A stretch of DNA of 64,000 nucleotides, taken from positions 136,496 through 200,495 of the forward strand of contig JAEZTQ010000008.1 of assembly GCA_023443625.1 (NCBI GenBank). The letters run 5' to 3'. Source of the stretch: Bacillota bacterium. GTDB taxonomy: Bacteria > Bacillota_A > Clostridia > Lachnospirales > Lachnospiraceae. Numbering within the stretch: the first letter of the stretch is position 1; each line of letters opens with the position of its first letter. Position numbers and translations under genes: made by a program. Shown one piece after another: positions 28,928 through 37,231 of the stretch. The notes below the pieces were generated by a model. It did no database searches. It saw only the letters and a list, made by a program, of their open reading frames with translations, and was not told the DNA's origin.

Positions 28928-28983
28928 AAAAAGACTGTAGTTAGATTGGTATTTTTTATTTACCATCTACTACAGTCTTTTTT
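28928..28983. terminator. Bidirectional terminator between the ROK and EamA genes
   Basis: AAAAAGACTGTAGT-AGAT-GGTA (28928-28951) pairs with TTACCATCTACTACAGTCTTTTTT-type arm (28960-28983; key core CTACAGTC), with T-runs on both strands. It separates the forward regulator and reverse catabolic operon. Confidence 0.8.
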
Positions 28984-29108
28984 ATATTAATAAAAGCTAA
29001 AGTCTTTTATCAAATATAGATCATTATAATGTCTTTTTGATATTCTTTTGTCTTTTTAATATTCTTTTGTTTTTTCAAAGTATTTATGCAAAGTTTATTG
29101 TGAAGTCT

Positions 29109-30029
29109 TTATGCTTTTGCTTTCTTAACTGTATTTGCTTTTCTTTTCTGCTCTAATAATATTCCCAGGGCACCAACTAGTACTATGATAATTCCAATGT
29201 ATTGCTTTCTTCCCATAGTCTCACCAAAGAGCACAAAGCTTACGATGGTCGTTACCACCGGTATGAGTAATAAGAATACTTTAACAATCCAAACTGGATT
29301 CGTACGAAGACTGGAATAATAAAAAACATAAACTAGGGTTTGACCCAATCCTGCAAATAGTGCCGCTATCATAAGTCCTCTATCCTGACCAAGCGCAGAT
29401 AGCTGTCCCAGGCTTCCTGTAGCAAGACTTGTTACAAGAAAGAAAATCATCGTTATAAAATTGTTATAATATGCTACTACATTATCGGCAGTAGGAGATT
29501 TCTTATCCAATTGTACACTCTTAATAACAAAGGCATTGATAGCTACAAATAAAGCACTTAATACGAAAAAGATATCTCCTTTTCCGCTTAATTTAAATTT
29601 CGTAAAGTCAATTCCCATGACATTTAAAATACCAAATAGCATAACCAGAGTAAAGAGCCAATCCTTTTTTGTAAATTTCTCTTTATATATTAATACAGAG
29701 ATAATATTAACAAAAAGAATATCACTCTTTAGTAAGGCCGTGCCACTACCTGCTGGTGAAAGAGACAGTCCGATAAAGGCTGTAGCATCAAGCAAAAAAC
29801 CCAATGTACCAATAATTATTAGTCGTATTAGTACATGCCTTGTTTGAAACAGCTGCCTTAGTTCACCTTTTTTCCACATGATAATCGTTAATAAAATCAT
29901 TGTTAAAAAACGTATTATCACTCCGGCTGTAAATACAGATAAACCTTCCACTGTTTTTCCACTGGCAACAAAATAACATCCCCAGATAAAGGCCAATAGC
30001 AAAAGTGGGGCCATTTGTTTCGCTTTCAT
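29109..30029 (-). CDS. EamA (DMT) family transporter, candidate sulfonate exporter
   Basis: 306 residues with ten predicted membrane helices in two EamA repeats (about 5-135 and 150-295), ending in a basic tail RKANTVKKAKA. DMT transporters carry metabolites, often as exporters. It is the last gene of the nine-gene SQ operon, 80 bp after a transaldolase. Sulfoglycolysis must export a C2 or C3 sulfonate, and no TauE-type exporter is present, so this is the best candidate for DHPS or isethionate export; sugar uptake cannot be excluded. Ribosome site GGGGG. Confidence 0.82.
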   Translation of the reverse strand: MKAKQMAPLLLLAFIWGCYFVASGKTVEGLSVFTAGVIIRFLTMILLTIIMWKKGELRQLFQTRHVLIRLIIIGTLGFLLDATAFIGLSLSPAGSGTALLKSDILFVNIISVLIYKEKFTKKDWLFTLVMLFGILNVMGIDFTKFKLSGKGDIFFVLSALFVAINAFVIKSVQLDKKSPTADNVVAYYNNFITMIFFLVTSLATGSLGQLSALGQDRGLMIAALFAGLGQTLVYVFYYSSLRTNPVWIVKVFLLLIPVVTTIVSFVLFGETMGRKQYIGIIIVLVGALGILLEQKRKANTVKKAKA

Positions 30030-30109
30030 TAATTTCCCCCGATCCTGCGTATATACACATTAGCAATTTGTGCCGCAGATTATACGGCACAAATTGTAGA
30101 AAGTTATAT

Positions 30110-31174
30110 TTATATCATGAATCCTCTAATTAATTTGCATAAATCATCATAACCAGCAATAAAGGTTGCTAATGTACTTCTGAATTCTCCGTAGGTAACA
30201 AATTCCTCTTCTTTAAGAGCCTTCTCATCAAAGGATTTATGAAACTCTGATATTTTGTTTAACTGAGCCATATATTTCTCACACACCGGCTCGTCAATTC
30301 TACTCTTTACTTCAATATCAGAACTATTTAATCTCTTATACCAGCTATAGTTAATTGTCTGTGCTAAGTCTCCGCCAATTAACTCGGACCAGTGATAGTG
30401 ATTACGATTAGCTGCTGAGAGCAATCTTGTAGTATATCCTCTTTCTTTGTAGATACGATATGCCTCTTTAATGACAGCAACACCAGCCCATTCTAAACTT
30501 TCAGGATCAACTACAAGTCCTGTCTCTGCAACGTATTTTTTCATCCAATCATCTGTTCTACCAATCATAAGGGTACAAACTGGTGCAAGCTTGGAGCAAT
30601 CTAGACCTTCAGCCTTTCTTCTTGCAATACCACGCTCAACAGCTTCTGCTACTGCTACTGCCTGAGCTACTGTAAAGGATATTGTTGCATTAATACTAAT
30701 ATTGTTATAAGTTGCTTCTTCCATTGCTTTAATGCCGGCGGCACTTGCAGGCATTTTAACCTGCATATTAGGTCCCAGGCTGTCAATTTTCTTAGCCTGC
30801 TCTAACATCTTTTCTACACTTCTGTAGTATTTTGCATTGGTTTGAATAGAAAGACGTCCTTTTAATCCATTGTATTTCTCATAGATTGGCATTAATTTTT
30901 TCGAACGTAAAGCACCCATCTCATAAATTAATTCCCAAGCAATTTCATCCTCAGTAGCCTCTGGCATCTCTTTTACTAATTCTTTAATTCTAGGTTCCCA
31001 AGTCGCTAATTCATTCTTAATAACGCCTAATACAATAATGGGATTGCTGGTTGCACCAACGATTCCTCTTTCTAATCCATATTCTAACTCTACTTCGCCG
31101 CATGAATCCATCCAAATATCTGTAATGGGATATTTAGAAGCTGTCTCATGTAATTTTCCTAAGAACTCACTCAT
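30110..31174 (-). CDS. Transaldolase, long form
   Basis: 354 residues from the ATG at 31174 (AAGGAG 6 nt upstream; 7 earlier codons are open). Class I aldolase of the transaldolase superfamily: N-terminal Asp in TDIWMDSCGEVELEYGL, TSNP substrate motif near residue 43, Schiff-base Lys in MQVKMPAS (near residue 140) and NATISFTVAQA. It is longer than the neighbour at 31249 and only distantly related to it. It may serve the pentose-phosphate recycling that sulfo-transketolase chemistry needs, or act on a sulfosugar itself. The sequence does not decide. Confidence 0.8.
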   Translation of the reverse strand: MSEFLGKLHETASKYPITDIWMDSCGEVELEYGLERGIVGATSNPIIVLGVIKNELATWEPRIKELVKEMPEATEDEIAWELIYEMGALRSKKLMPIYEKYNGLKGRLSIQTNAKYYRSVEKMLEQAKKIDSLGPNMQVKMPASAAGIKAMEEATYNNISINATISFTVAQAVAVAEAVERGIARRKAEGLDCSKLAPVCTLMIGRTDDWMKKYVAETGLVVDPESLEWAGVAVIKEAYRIYKERGYTTRLLSAANRNHYHWSELIGGDLAQTINYSWYKRLNSSDIEVKSRIDEPVCEKYMAQLNKISEFHKSFDEKALKEEEFVTYGEFRSTLATFIAGYDDLCKLIRGFMI

Positions 31175-31248
31175 ACTTAACTCCTTCCACGCCAATGCGA
31201 TTTGCCTTTATCATAATAAGTCATCTATACGATTACTAATAACAAGAA

Positions 31249-31926
31249 TTACTCAGTTGCTGTGCCATCCCATGCATCACGGAATACACCAAGGCCATAA
31301 GTTGTAAAGGGATGCTCAAAGCTTTCCTGATATACGGCAAGGCCACAAGTAACAATATCTGCGCCCATAGCTGCAAAATCAGCAATTTGCTTACCATTAC
31401 GAACAGCTGCCACAATAATTTCTGTTTTATAACCTGTGTTTTTATAAATTTTTACGATATCACTAATATATTCACCGCTATCTCCATTATTTTCTTTCCA
31501 GCCTACAAAAGGAGATACGAACTTAGCACCTAATTTGGCTACAGGAATAGCCTGAGAAGCAGAGAATACTAAAGTAACATTGGTTCTAATGCCCATTTCC
31601 TCTAATCTTCTTGCAGCGATAAGTCCTTGCTCACAGCAAGGGATTTTGATTACATAGTTGGGTGAATAAGAAGCTACTTCTTTGGCTGCTTCTACGATTT
31701 CTTCCCATTTTTCTAAATGAGGATTAATCTCAAAAGACACAGGGAATTTGTCCATACCTTCCAGCCCAGCTTCTTTAATCCAAGCTGCAATCTCTTTTAC
31801 CACTGTCATAAAAGGTTTTCCACTTAATTTGATATGTTTCGGATTGGTAGTTACCCCATCAATTCCGTAATTTACATATGCATATTTAATTTCATCTAAT
31901 TTAGCACTATCCAAAAAATATTTCAT
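31249..31926 (-). CDS. Sulfofructose transaldolase-like enzyme
   Basis: 225 residues, FSA-like short transaldolase. Visible are KYFLDSAKLDEI at the N-terminus, GVTTNPKHI (near residue 24), Schiff-base Lys in YVIKIPCCEQG (near residue 95), NVTLVFSASQA and FVSPFVGWKENNGD. The opening, the FVGWKEN-GD segment and the C-terminal FRDAWDGT resemble, from memory, the Bacillus sulfofructose transaldolase (SftT/SqvA), which splits 6-deoxy-6-sulfofructose into sulfolactaldehyde and a dihydroxyacetone unit passed to an aldose phosphate. Ordinary TalC activity is the alternative. Ribosome site GGAGG; 12 bp after the RpiB-like gene. Confidence 0.85.
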   Translation of the reverse strand: MKYFLDSAKLDEIKYAYVNYGIDGVTTNPKHIKLSGKPFMTVVKEIAAWIKEAGLEGMDKFPVSFEINPHLEKWEEIVEAAKEVASYSPNYVIKIPCCEQGLIAARRLEEMGIRTNVTLVFSASQAIPVAKLGAKFVSPFVGWKENNGDSGEYISDIVKIYKNTGYKTEIIVAAVRNGKQIADFAAMGADIVTCGLAVYQESFEHPFTTYGLGVFRDAWDGTATE

Positions 31927-31938
31927 AGTTTTCCCCTC

Positions 31939-32418
31939 CTATTCGCCATGAATTGTATTTTCAATTTTTTCAACTTCAGCTTTAAATTTCTTGATATTAT
32001 TCGCACGCCATTCTTCAAGGTTTTGTGTAAATTCTGTATTCAAGAATGTATCTACAATGGCACAACCAGCAATATCACCTGTAATCCAGCCACCCAAGCT
32101 AAGTACATTGGCATCATTGATTGCTCTTGCCTTCTCTGCTGCAAAGGTATTTTCGCAGACTGCTGCATATACACTCTTGTGTTTATTAGCCACAATGGAC
32201 ATACCCATACCAGTACCACATACTAAAATTGCTTTCTCGAATTCTTTTTCAGATACTTTTTTTGCAACTTTATCCGCTACCGCATAATAAGGCATTGGCT
32301 CGTCTTCATTGACGGTACCATTGTCTGTTACTTCATATCCCAACTCTACTAGATGCATCTTAATTGCTTCTTTTAACACAAATCCAGATTTATCCGATCC
32401 GATGATTATCTTTTTCAT
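31939..32418 (-). CDS. RpiB/LacAB-family isomerase with altered active site, candidate 4-sulfoerythrose isomerase
   Basis: 159 residues from the ATG at 32418 (GGAG 6 nt upstream). RpiB fold with GSD at residues 7-9 and the base Cys67 in CGTGMGMS. Three family features are changed: the His of SDHxGF is Lys10, the ring-opening His of E. coli RpiB (QHND segment, H99) is Ile (RAINDANVL), and the C-terminal phosphate-binding GGRHxxR is absent. That argues against ribose 5-phosphate. A C4 sulfosugar has no C4 hydroxyl and cannot close a furanose, so it needs no ring opening; the sulfo-TK isomerase SqwI is an RpiB homologue with that substrate. Context with split transketolase supports this. Confidence 0.82.
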   Translation of the reverse strand: MKKIIIGSDKSGFVLKEAIKMHLVELGYEVTDNGTVNEDEPMPYYAVADKVAKKVSEKEFEKAILVCGTGMGMSIVANKHKSVYAAVCENTFAAEKARAINDANVLSLGGWITGDIAGCAIVDTFLNTEFTQNLEEWRANNIKKFKAEVEKIENTIHGE

Positions 32419-32508
32419 AACATTCTCCATTCCTGCACATTTTTTACCCACATCTTTATGTGCATCTAAGTTTGTTCCCAGTGTATCTTTTCCCTCTGCT
32501 TAGAAAGG

Positions 32509-33450
32509 CTATTTCTTCTCTATGACATTCTTTGCCGCAGCAACGATGTTCTTAGCCTTTAATCCATATTTTTCTTTCAAGAACTCCGTTAATCCAACTT
32601 CACCAAAATGATCCTTAACCCCAACTCTCTCCATAATAGTAGGGCATTTCTCAATAAGGCATTCTGCTACTGCACTTCCAAGACCTCCAATGATAGAACC
32701 ATTTTCAGCTGTTACAATTGCTCTTGTCTTCTTAACACTATTTAGAATAATTTCCTCATCAAGAGGCTTTACTGTGTGTATGTTAATGACTTCAGCTTCA
32801 ATTCCTTGGGTCTTTAATGTCTCGGCTGCTTCTAAGGCTTCCGCAGTCATGATACCGCTTGCTACGATAGTAACATCCTTACCTTCCTTTAAAAGAATAC
32901 CTTTTCCAAGCTGAAATTCACAATTTTCATCAAAAATTTTAACTGCATTTCTCCTAAGTAAACGAATATATACCGGTCCATAATGATCAAGGATCTGAGG
33001 GAACGCTTTCTTTAACTGTTCTGAATCTGTAGGTTCAAATACAATCATATTTGGGATATTTCTCATGATGGATACGTCTTCCATACTCATATGAGTCCCG
33101 CCATTTAATTCCGCTGTTACTCCAGGGTCACTGCCTACCATTTTTACATTTAATCCTGCATAAGCCACGGATAAGGTTACCTGGTCACATACACGTCTTG
33201 TTGCAAAGGGAGTAAAAGTATGTGTAAATGGTATCTTACCCATAGTAGACATACCAGCTGCAACTCCTATCATGTTAGCTTCTGCAACACCTAAATCTTC
33301 GCATTTCTCAGGGTATACTTCCTGAAATCTCAGGGTACCGGCAGCTCTCATAAGATCGGCTTCCACAAGGCAGATGCGGTCATCCTTTGCTGCATATTCC
33401 AGCAACAAATCAACATAGGTTTCTCTTAACCATCTATCTTCTAATACCAT
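32509..33450 (-). CDS. Transketolase C-terminal half (pyrimidine and C domains)
   Basis: 313 residues: the ThDP pyrimidine-binding domain (about 5-165, catalytic Glu region CEDLGVAEANMIGVAAGMS) and the transketolase C-terminal domain (about 190-305, TAENGSIIGGLGSAVAE). It complements the N-terminal half encoded directly upstream, stop and start being adjacent (33451/33450), with GGAGG inside the upstream gene. Split transketolases are common in Firmicutes; SqwGH of the sulfo-TK pathway is also split. Expected chemistry is two-carbon transfer, here possibly from sulfofructose and sulfoerythrulose to glyceraldehyde 3-phosphate. Confidence 0.92.
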   Translation of the reverse strand: MVLEDRWLRETYVDLLLEYAAKDDRICLVEADLMRAAGTLRFQEVYPEKCEDLGVAEANMIGVAAGMSTMGKIPFTHTFTPFATRRVCDQVTLSVAYAGLNVKMVGSDPGVTAELNGGTHMSMEDVSIMRNIPNMIVFEPTDSEQLKKAFPQILDHYGPVYIRLLRRNAVKIFDENCEFQLGKGILLKEGKDVTIVASGIMTAEALEAAETLKTQGIEAEVINIHTVKPLDEEIILNSVKKTRAIVTAENGSIIGGLGSAVAECLIEKCPTIMERVGVKDHFGEVGLTEFLKEKYGLKAKNIVAAAKNVIEKK

Positions 33451-34275
33451 TTAGATTTCCTCCTTATCCAAAAGTTCAACAGCCTTCTTCCACTGTTCTT
33501 CCGTGATTGGCATATTGTGGGATGTTATCATGTTTTCACAGAAGTATGCACCCTTACCCTTAATCGTGTCCAAAATAATCATTGATGGCTTACCTTTAAT
33601 TTTTCTTGCATTATCAATTGCTTTTTGAATCCCTTCAACACTATGACCATCCACAACCTGTACATGCCATCCAAACGCTTCCCACTTCTTATCCAGGGGC
33701 TCAAGTCCATTCACATCCTCTGTAAGACCATCAATTTGCATCTTATTATAATCAGTGAAGGCAATTAGGTTATCAAGCTTACGACTTCCTGCCGCCATTG
33801 CTGCTTCCCATATCTGTCCTTCCTGGCTTTCACCATCACCAATAATGGTATACACGCTAATGGGCAGCTTGTCTTTTTTACCTACAATAGCCATACCAAC
33901 CGCTGCAGAAAAGCCCTGTCCCAAGGAACCCGTGGACATATCAATTCCCTTAGTAAGTTTCATATCGCAGTGGCTTGGAAGGTTAGTTCCAGGCTGGTTT
34001 AAGGTATCCAACTCTTCCATGCTTAGGAAGCCTTTTAGAGCAAGGGTTGCATAAAGAGCAGGGCCGCCATGACCTTTGGATAGAACAAAACGGTCTCTAT
34101 CATACTTCTTTGGATCTTTTGGATCCACATTCATTGTGTCAAAATATAGTACAGAGAGTACCTCCGCCAAGGTTAAAGCTCCGCCAATATGTCCTACTCC
34201 CAGCTTACCAATGGTACTAATCGTGAGCTTTCGTATCTCTCTTGCTTTTTCTTCTAAAACCGAAATCTTTTCCAT
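33451..34275 (-). CDS. Transketolase N-terminal half (ThDP/Mg domain)
   Basis: 274 residues from the ATG at 34275, 8 nt after AGGAAGG. It has the ThDP-binding GDGES...N motif (GDGESQEGQIWEAA and DYNKMQIDG, about residues 143-185), the His of LSKGHGGPALYA and the substrate His in PSHCD. It must pair with the C-half encoded next to form an active enzyme. The gene follows the Fe-alcohol dehydrogenase by 13 bp in the SQ operon. Substrate preference cannot be read from the sequence by eye. Confidence 0.92.
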   Translation of the reverse strand: MEKISVLEEKAREIRKLTISTIGKLGVGHIGGALTLAEVLSVLYFDTMNVDPKDPKKYDRDRFVLSKGHGGPALYATLALKGFLSMEELDTLNQPGTNLPSHCDMKLTKGIDMSTGSLGQGFSAAVGMAIVGKKDKLPISVYTIIGDGESQEGQIWEAAMAAGSRKLDNLIAFTDYNKMQIDGLTEDVNGLEPLDKKWEAFGWHVQVVDGHSVEGIQKAIDNARKIKGKPSMIILDTIKGKGAYFCENMITSHNMPITEEQWKKAVELLDKEEI

Positions 34276-34288
34276 TACAACCACCTTC

Positions 34289-35410
34289 CTATAAAATTGA
34301 TTTCAAGAGTTCATATACTGTTTCTTTATTCATCTTAGCAGGTGTTAACTGAATGATTGCTGCTTCTAGACCAACCTCAGTTATATGTTCCAGATCAGAT
34401 TCCTTAACTCCTATTTGATTTAATCGAACAGGCATATTCATACTAACCATAAGTTTCTCAACAGCATCTGCTAATTCCTCTCCACTGTTATAGCCTAAGT
34501 AGGATGCTAAATACGCCATCTTCTCTTTTGCACCTTGTGAAGCAATACGAATAAATGCTGGTAAAGTAATAGAGCATGCAGTTCCATGGCTAGCACCAAA
34601 CTCAGTTGTTAGAGGGAAGCTTATTGCATGAATACCTGTGGTTCTTGTCTGGCTGAATGCTATTCCTGCAGTTAAACTAGATAGTAGCATTGCACCACGA
34701 GCTTCTTGATTGCTTGGCTCATCATAAGCTTTTTTGATATTCTCTAGAATACTCTTTAATGCTCCCATTGCTAACATATCACAAATAGGTTGGCTATTTT
34801 TATTCCAGTAGGCTTCAATTGCATGGCAGAAAGCATCCATACCCGTGGAAGCAGTAACAGCTGCTGGTAAAGTATAGGTTAATTCCGGATCAATAATTGC
34901 TACATCTGCCCAGAACTGATCATTTACCATAGGCATCTTTATGCCAGCTTTTTTATTGGTATATACACCTACATTCGTTACTTCACTACCTGTACCTGCT
35001 GTGGTAGGGATACAAACCAACATTGCTTTTCTCTTAGAAAGGGTTCTTGTTCCTCCGGCATAATAATCATAAATGCTTCCTTCATTATCAACCAAACAGG
35101 AAACTATTTTACATACATCAAGGGCACTACCGCCACCCAGACCAATAACACAATCTGCTTTAATCTCACGAGCTACAGCTGCGGCAAGGTCTACACTCTC
35201 ACAGGATGGATTGGGTTCTATGTCGCTAAAATAAGCAACCTTGCTTGCATTTAAACTATCGCCGATTTGATTTGCCACACCGGACTTGAATAAAAACGGA
35301 TCTGATATAATTAAAACATTGGTTGCTTTGATAAATTCCGCTGCCTGTCTTGATGCACCTGCTTTATAGCAAACCTTAGTGGGCATATAATAATTAAATG
35401 ATTGCTCCAT
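34289..35410 (-). CDS. Iron-containing alcohol dehydrogenase, candidate sulfo-aldehyde reductase
   Basis: 373 residues, group III Fe-ADH. NAD-binding [10 protein letters not shown] (near residue 94) and GTGSEVT are visible, with Fe ligands Asp and His in [14 protein letters not shown] (near 190-203) and His in GIHAISFPL and GASHGTACS. In fermentative SQ use the sulfo-aldehyde must be reduced to regenerate NAD+: sulfolactaldehyde to DHPS, or sulfoacetaldehyde to isethionate (SarD of Bilophila is an Fe-ADH). The operon position supports one or both, the sequence alone does not. Ribosome site GGAGG. Confidence 0.86.
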   Translation of the reverse strand: MEQSFNYYMPTKVCYKAGASRQAAEFIKATNVLIISDPFLFKSGVANQIGDSLNASKVAYFSDIEPNPSCESVDLAAAVAREIKADCVIGLGGGSALDVCKIVSCLVDNEGSIYDYYAGGTRTLSKRKAMLVCIPTTAGTGSEVTNVGVYTNKKAGIKMPMVNDQFWADVAIIDPELTYTLPAAVTASTGMDAFCHAIEAYWNKNSQPICDMLAMGALKSILENIKKAYDEPSNQEARGAMLLSSLTAGIAFSQTRTTGIHAISFPLTTEFGASHGTACSITLPAFIRIASQGAKEKMAYLASYLGYNSGEELADAVEKLMVSMNMPVRLNQIGVKESDLEHITEVGLEAAIIQLTPAKMNKETVYELLKSIL

Positions 35411-35488
35411 TCTCTTTTCCTCCTTCTTTCATTCAAGAGAGCTGCCAAAAAGTCATTAGCATTTTCAGCAGCTCTACTTATCCAATCC

Positions 35489-37231
35489 TTATTTCAAGGA
35501 TTGTGCTATATCTGTAAATATTACACCTAGTCCATGGGCACCAGCATCAGGATAGCCAAGACTTCTCTCGCCAACAGTACCAGCTCGACCCATTCTTGCT
35601 ACAATTTTCTCTGTTGCTTTTGCACCTTCCACTGCTGCTTCTGCTGCTTTTTCAAAGACCTCTTTCATGGATGTCTCTTTTGCACTTGCACTCCATGTAT
35701 CTGCACAAGGCACCAAAGCATCAATCAAAGTCTTATCTCCTACAACGGCACCACGTCCAAAGGAACGCTCACCAGTTGATTGAATTCCTTTTACTGCTGC
35801 TTGCATCATCTGAGCAAAATCTGAAGTACTTAATTCCTTCTTACCAACAACACTTCTGCCTGCTGCACGGAAGGCAGATCCCCAGATAGGGCCAGATGCT
35901 CCTCCACAGTATTCCATAATAACCAAGGAACAAGCCTCAAGGAAGGAAGCAATGCTATCATTCTCAATCATCTCTTTCCATTCTCTCTTAAGCTGTTTAA
36001 AGCCCTTAGCCACACTCATACCAAAATCTCCATCACCAGCATGGGAGTCTAACTCACAGAAAGGAATTTCGTTCTTGATTATGCTTTCGCTCATCTTATC
36101 AACAATGTAATGCATATTCTCAAGAGTGATTGCACCCTTAATCTCTGCATATTCTGCAGGAGTTTCAACCACATAAGAAACTTCTTTTGCTTCCTCACTG
36201 CTTGCTGCCACATTCACATAAGGAATGCTTTCCACAGGTCCGCTAATATGAATAGCAGGTGTCTCACAGGGTTGTGATAATAAATCTTTTAGCTCTTCAT
36301 CTAATCTAAGAATAGAAACTGAAGCACCAGCCATATCAATACTTGTCATGAAGTTCCCAACAAATACACGGGCTACTGATACTTTTGCCTTATCTAACTC
36401 TCTGCAAACCGCATTGTTTAACAGATATAACTCTTGAAGAGGACTTCCGCCAAATCCATTGACAAGAAGGGCAATTTCTTCTCCTTCTTTTACTTTAAGA
36501 TCATCCAAGAGAGCTTCTACCATTCTCTTTGCTAATTCATCTGCAGGAGCAATCTTTTCCCTGCTGATACCAGGCTCGCCATGGATACCTACACCGTATT
36601 CCATCTCATCCTCACCTAATTCAAAGGTAGGAGTTCCCTTCGCAGGAACAGTACAAGATGTTAAAGCAAAACCAATACTTCTTACATTAGCGATGGCTTT
36701 CTCAGCTACAGCCTTTACCTGATCAAGCTCCATACCCTTTTGTGCAGCGGCACCGGCAATCTTGTGTACAAATACAGTACCAGCAACACCTCTACGGCCC
36801 ACCGTATACAGACTATCTTTTACTGCAATATCATCATCTACCTTAACATAGTCAACTTTGATACCATCTTCTCCAGCTAAATATGCTGCATTTTTGAAGT
36901 TCATCATATCACCGCTGTAGTTCTTGATGATAAGCAGGGTACCTTTTTCACTTGCAGTTTCTTTGATTGCCTGATACACCTGGATCTGGGAAGGTGAAGC
37001 AAATACATCACCACATACTGCAGCGTCAAGCATACCCATTCCCACAAATCCCGCATGTGCCGGCTCGTGACCACTTCCACCACCACTAATCAAACTTACT
37101 TTTTGTTTATCTATATCTTTCTTATGAACAATTTTGTATTTAGGATTAAACTTAAGTTCTGGATGAGCCATAGCAATACCATTACACATCTCAATAACTG
37201 TTGTCTCCGGTTTATTGATTATCTTCTTCAC
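35489..37231 (-). CDS. dhaK: ATP-dependent dihydroxyacetone kinase (fused DhaK-DhaL)
   Basis: 580 residues, single-chain Citrobacter type. The DAK1 domain (about 1-330) has GGGSGHEPAHAGFVG near residue 50 and the His that binds dihydroxyacetone covalently in GIHGEPGIS (near 220). The DAK2 domain (about 375-575) has the Mg-ATP Asp cluster SHAGDGDFGMS near 400. The start is GTG at 37231; its G is shared with the TAG stop of gldA, so the two are coupled. With glycerol dehydrogenase it converts glycerol to DHAP. In this operon the glycerol most likely comes from SQ-glycerol hydrolysis. Confidence 0.93.
   Translation of the reverse strand: MKKIINKPETTVIEMCNGIAMAHPELKFNPKYKIVHKKDIDKQKVSLISGGGSGHEPAHAGFVGMGMLDAAVCGDVFASPSQIQVYQAIKETASEKGTLLIIKNYSGDMMNFKNAAYLAGEDGIKVDYVKVDDDIAVKDSLYTVGRRGVAGTVFVHKIAGAAAQKGMELDQVKAVAEKAIANVRSIGFALTSCTVPAKGTPTFELGEDEMEYGVGIHGEPGISREKIAPADELAKRMVEALLDDLKVKEGEEIALLVNGFGGSPLQELYLLNNAVCRELDKAKVSVARVFVGNFMTSIDMAGASVSILRLDEELKDLLSQPCETPAIHISGPVESIPYVNVAASSEEAKEVSYVVETPAEYAEIKGAITLENMHYIVDKMSESIIKNEIPFCELDSHAGDGDFGMSVAKGFKQLKREWKEMIENDSIASFLEACSLVIMEYCGGASGPIWGSAFRAAGRSVVGKKELSTSDFAQMMQAAVKGIQSTGERSFGRGAVVGDKTLIDALVPCADTWSASAKETSMKEVFEKAAEAAVEGAKATEKIVARMGRAGTVGERSLGYPDAGAHGLGVIFTDIAQSLK

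Noticed and set aside
32418..32451. Earlier start for the RpiB-type gene
   Set aside because: The extra N-terminal codons lack a ribosome site and would break the normal RpiB N-terminus (KKIIIGSD).
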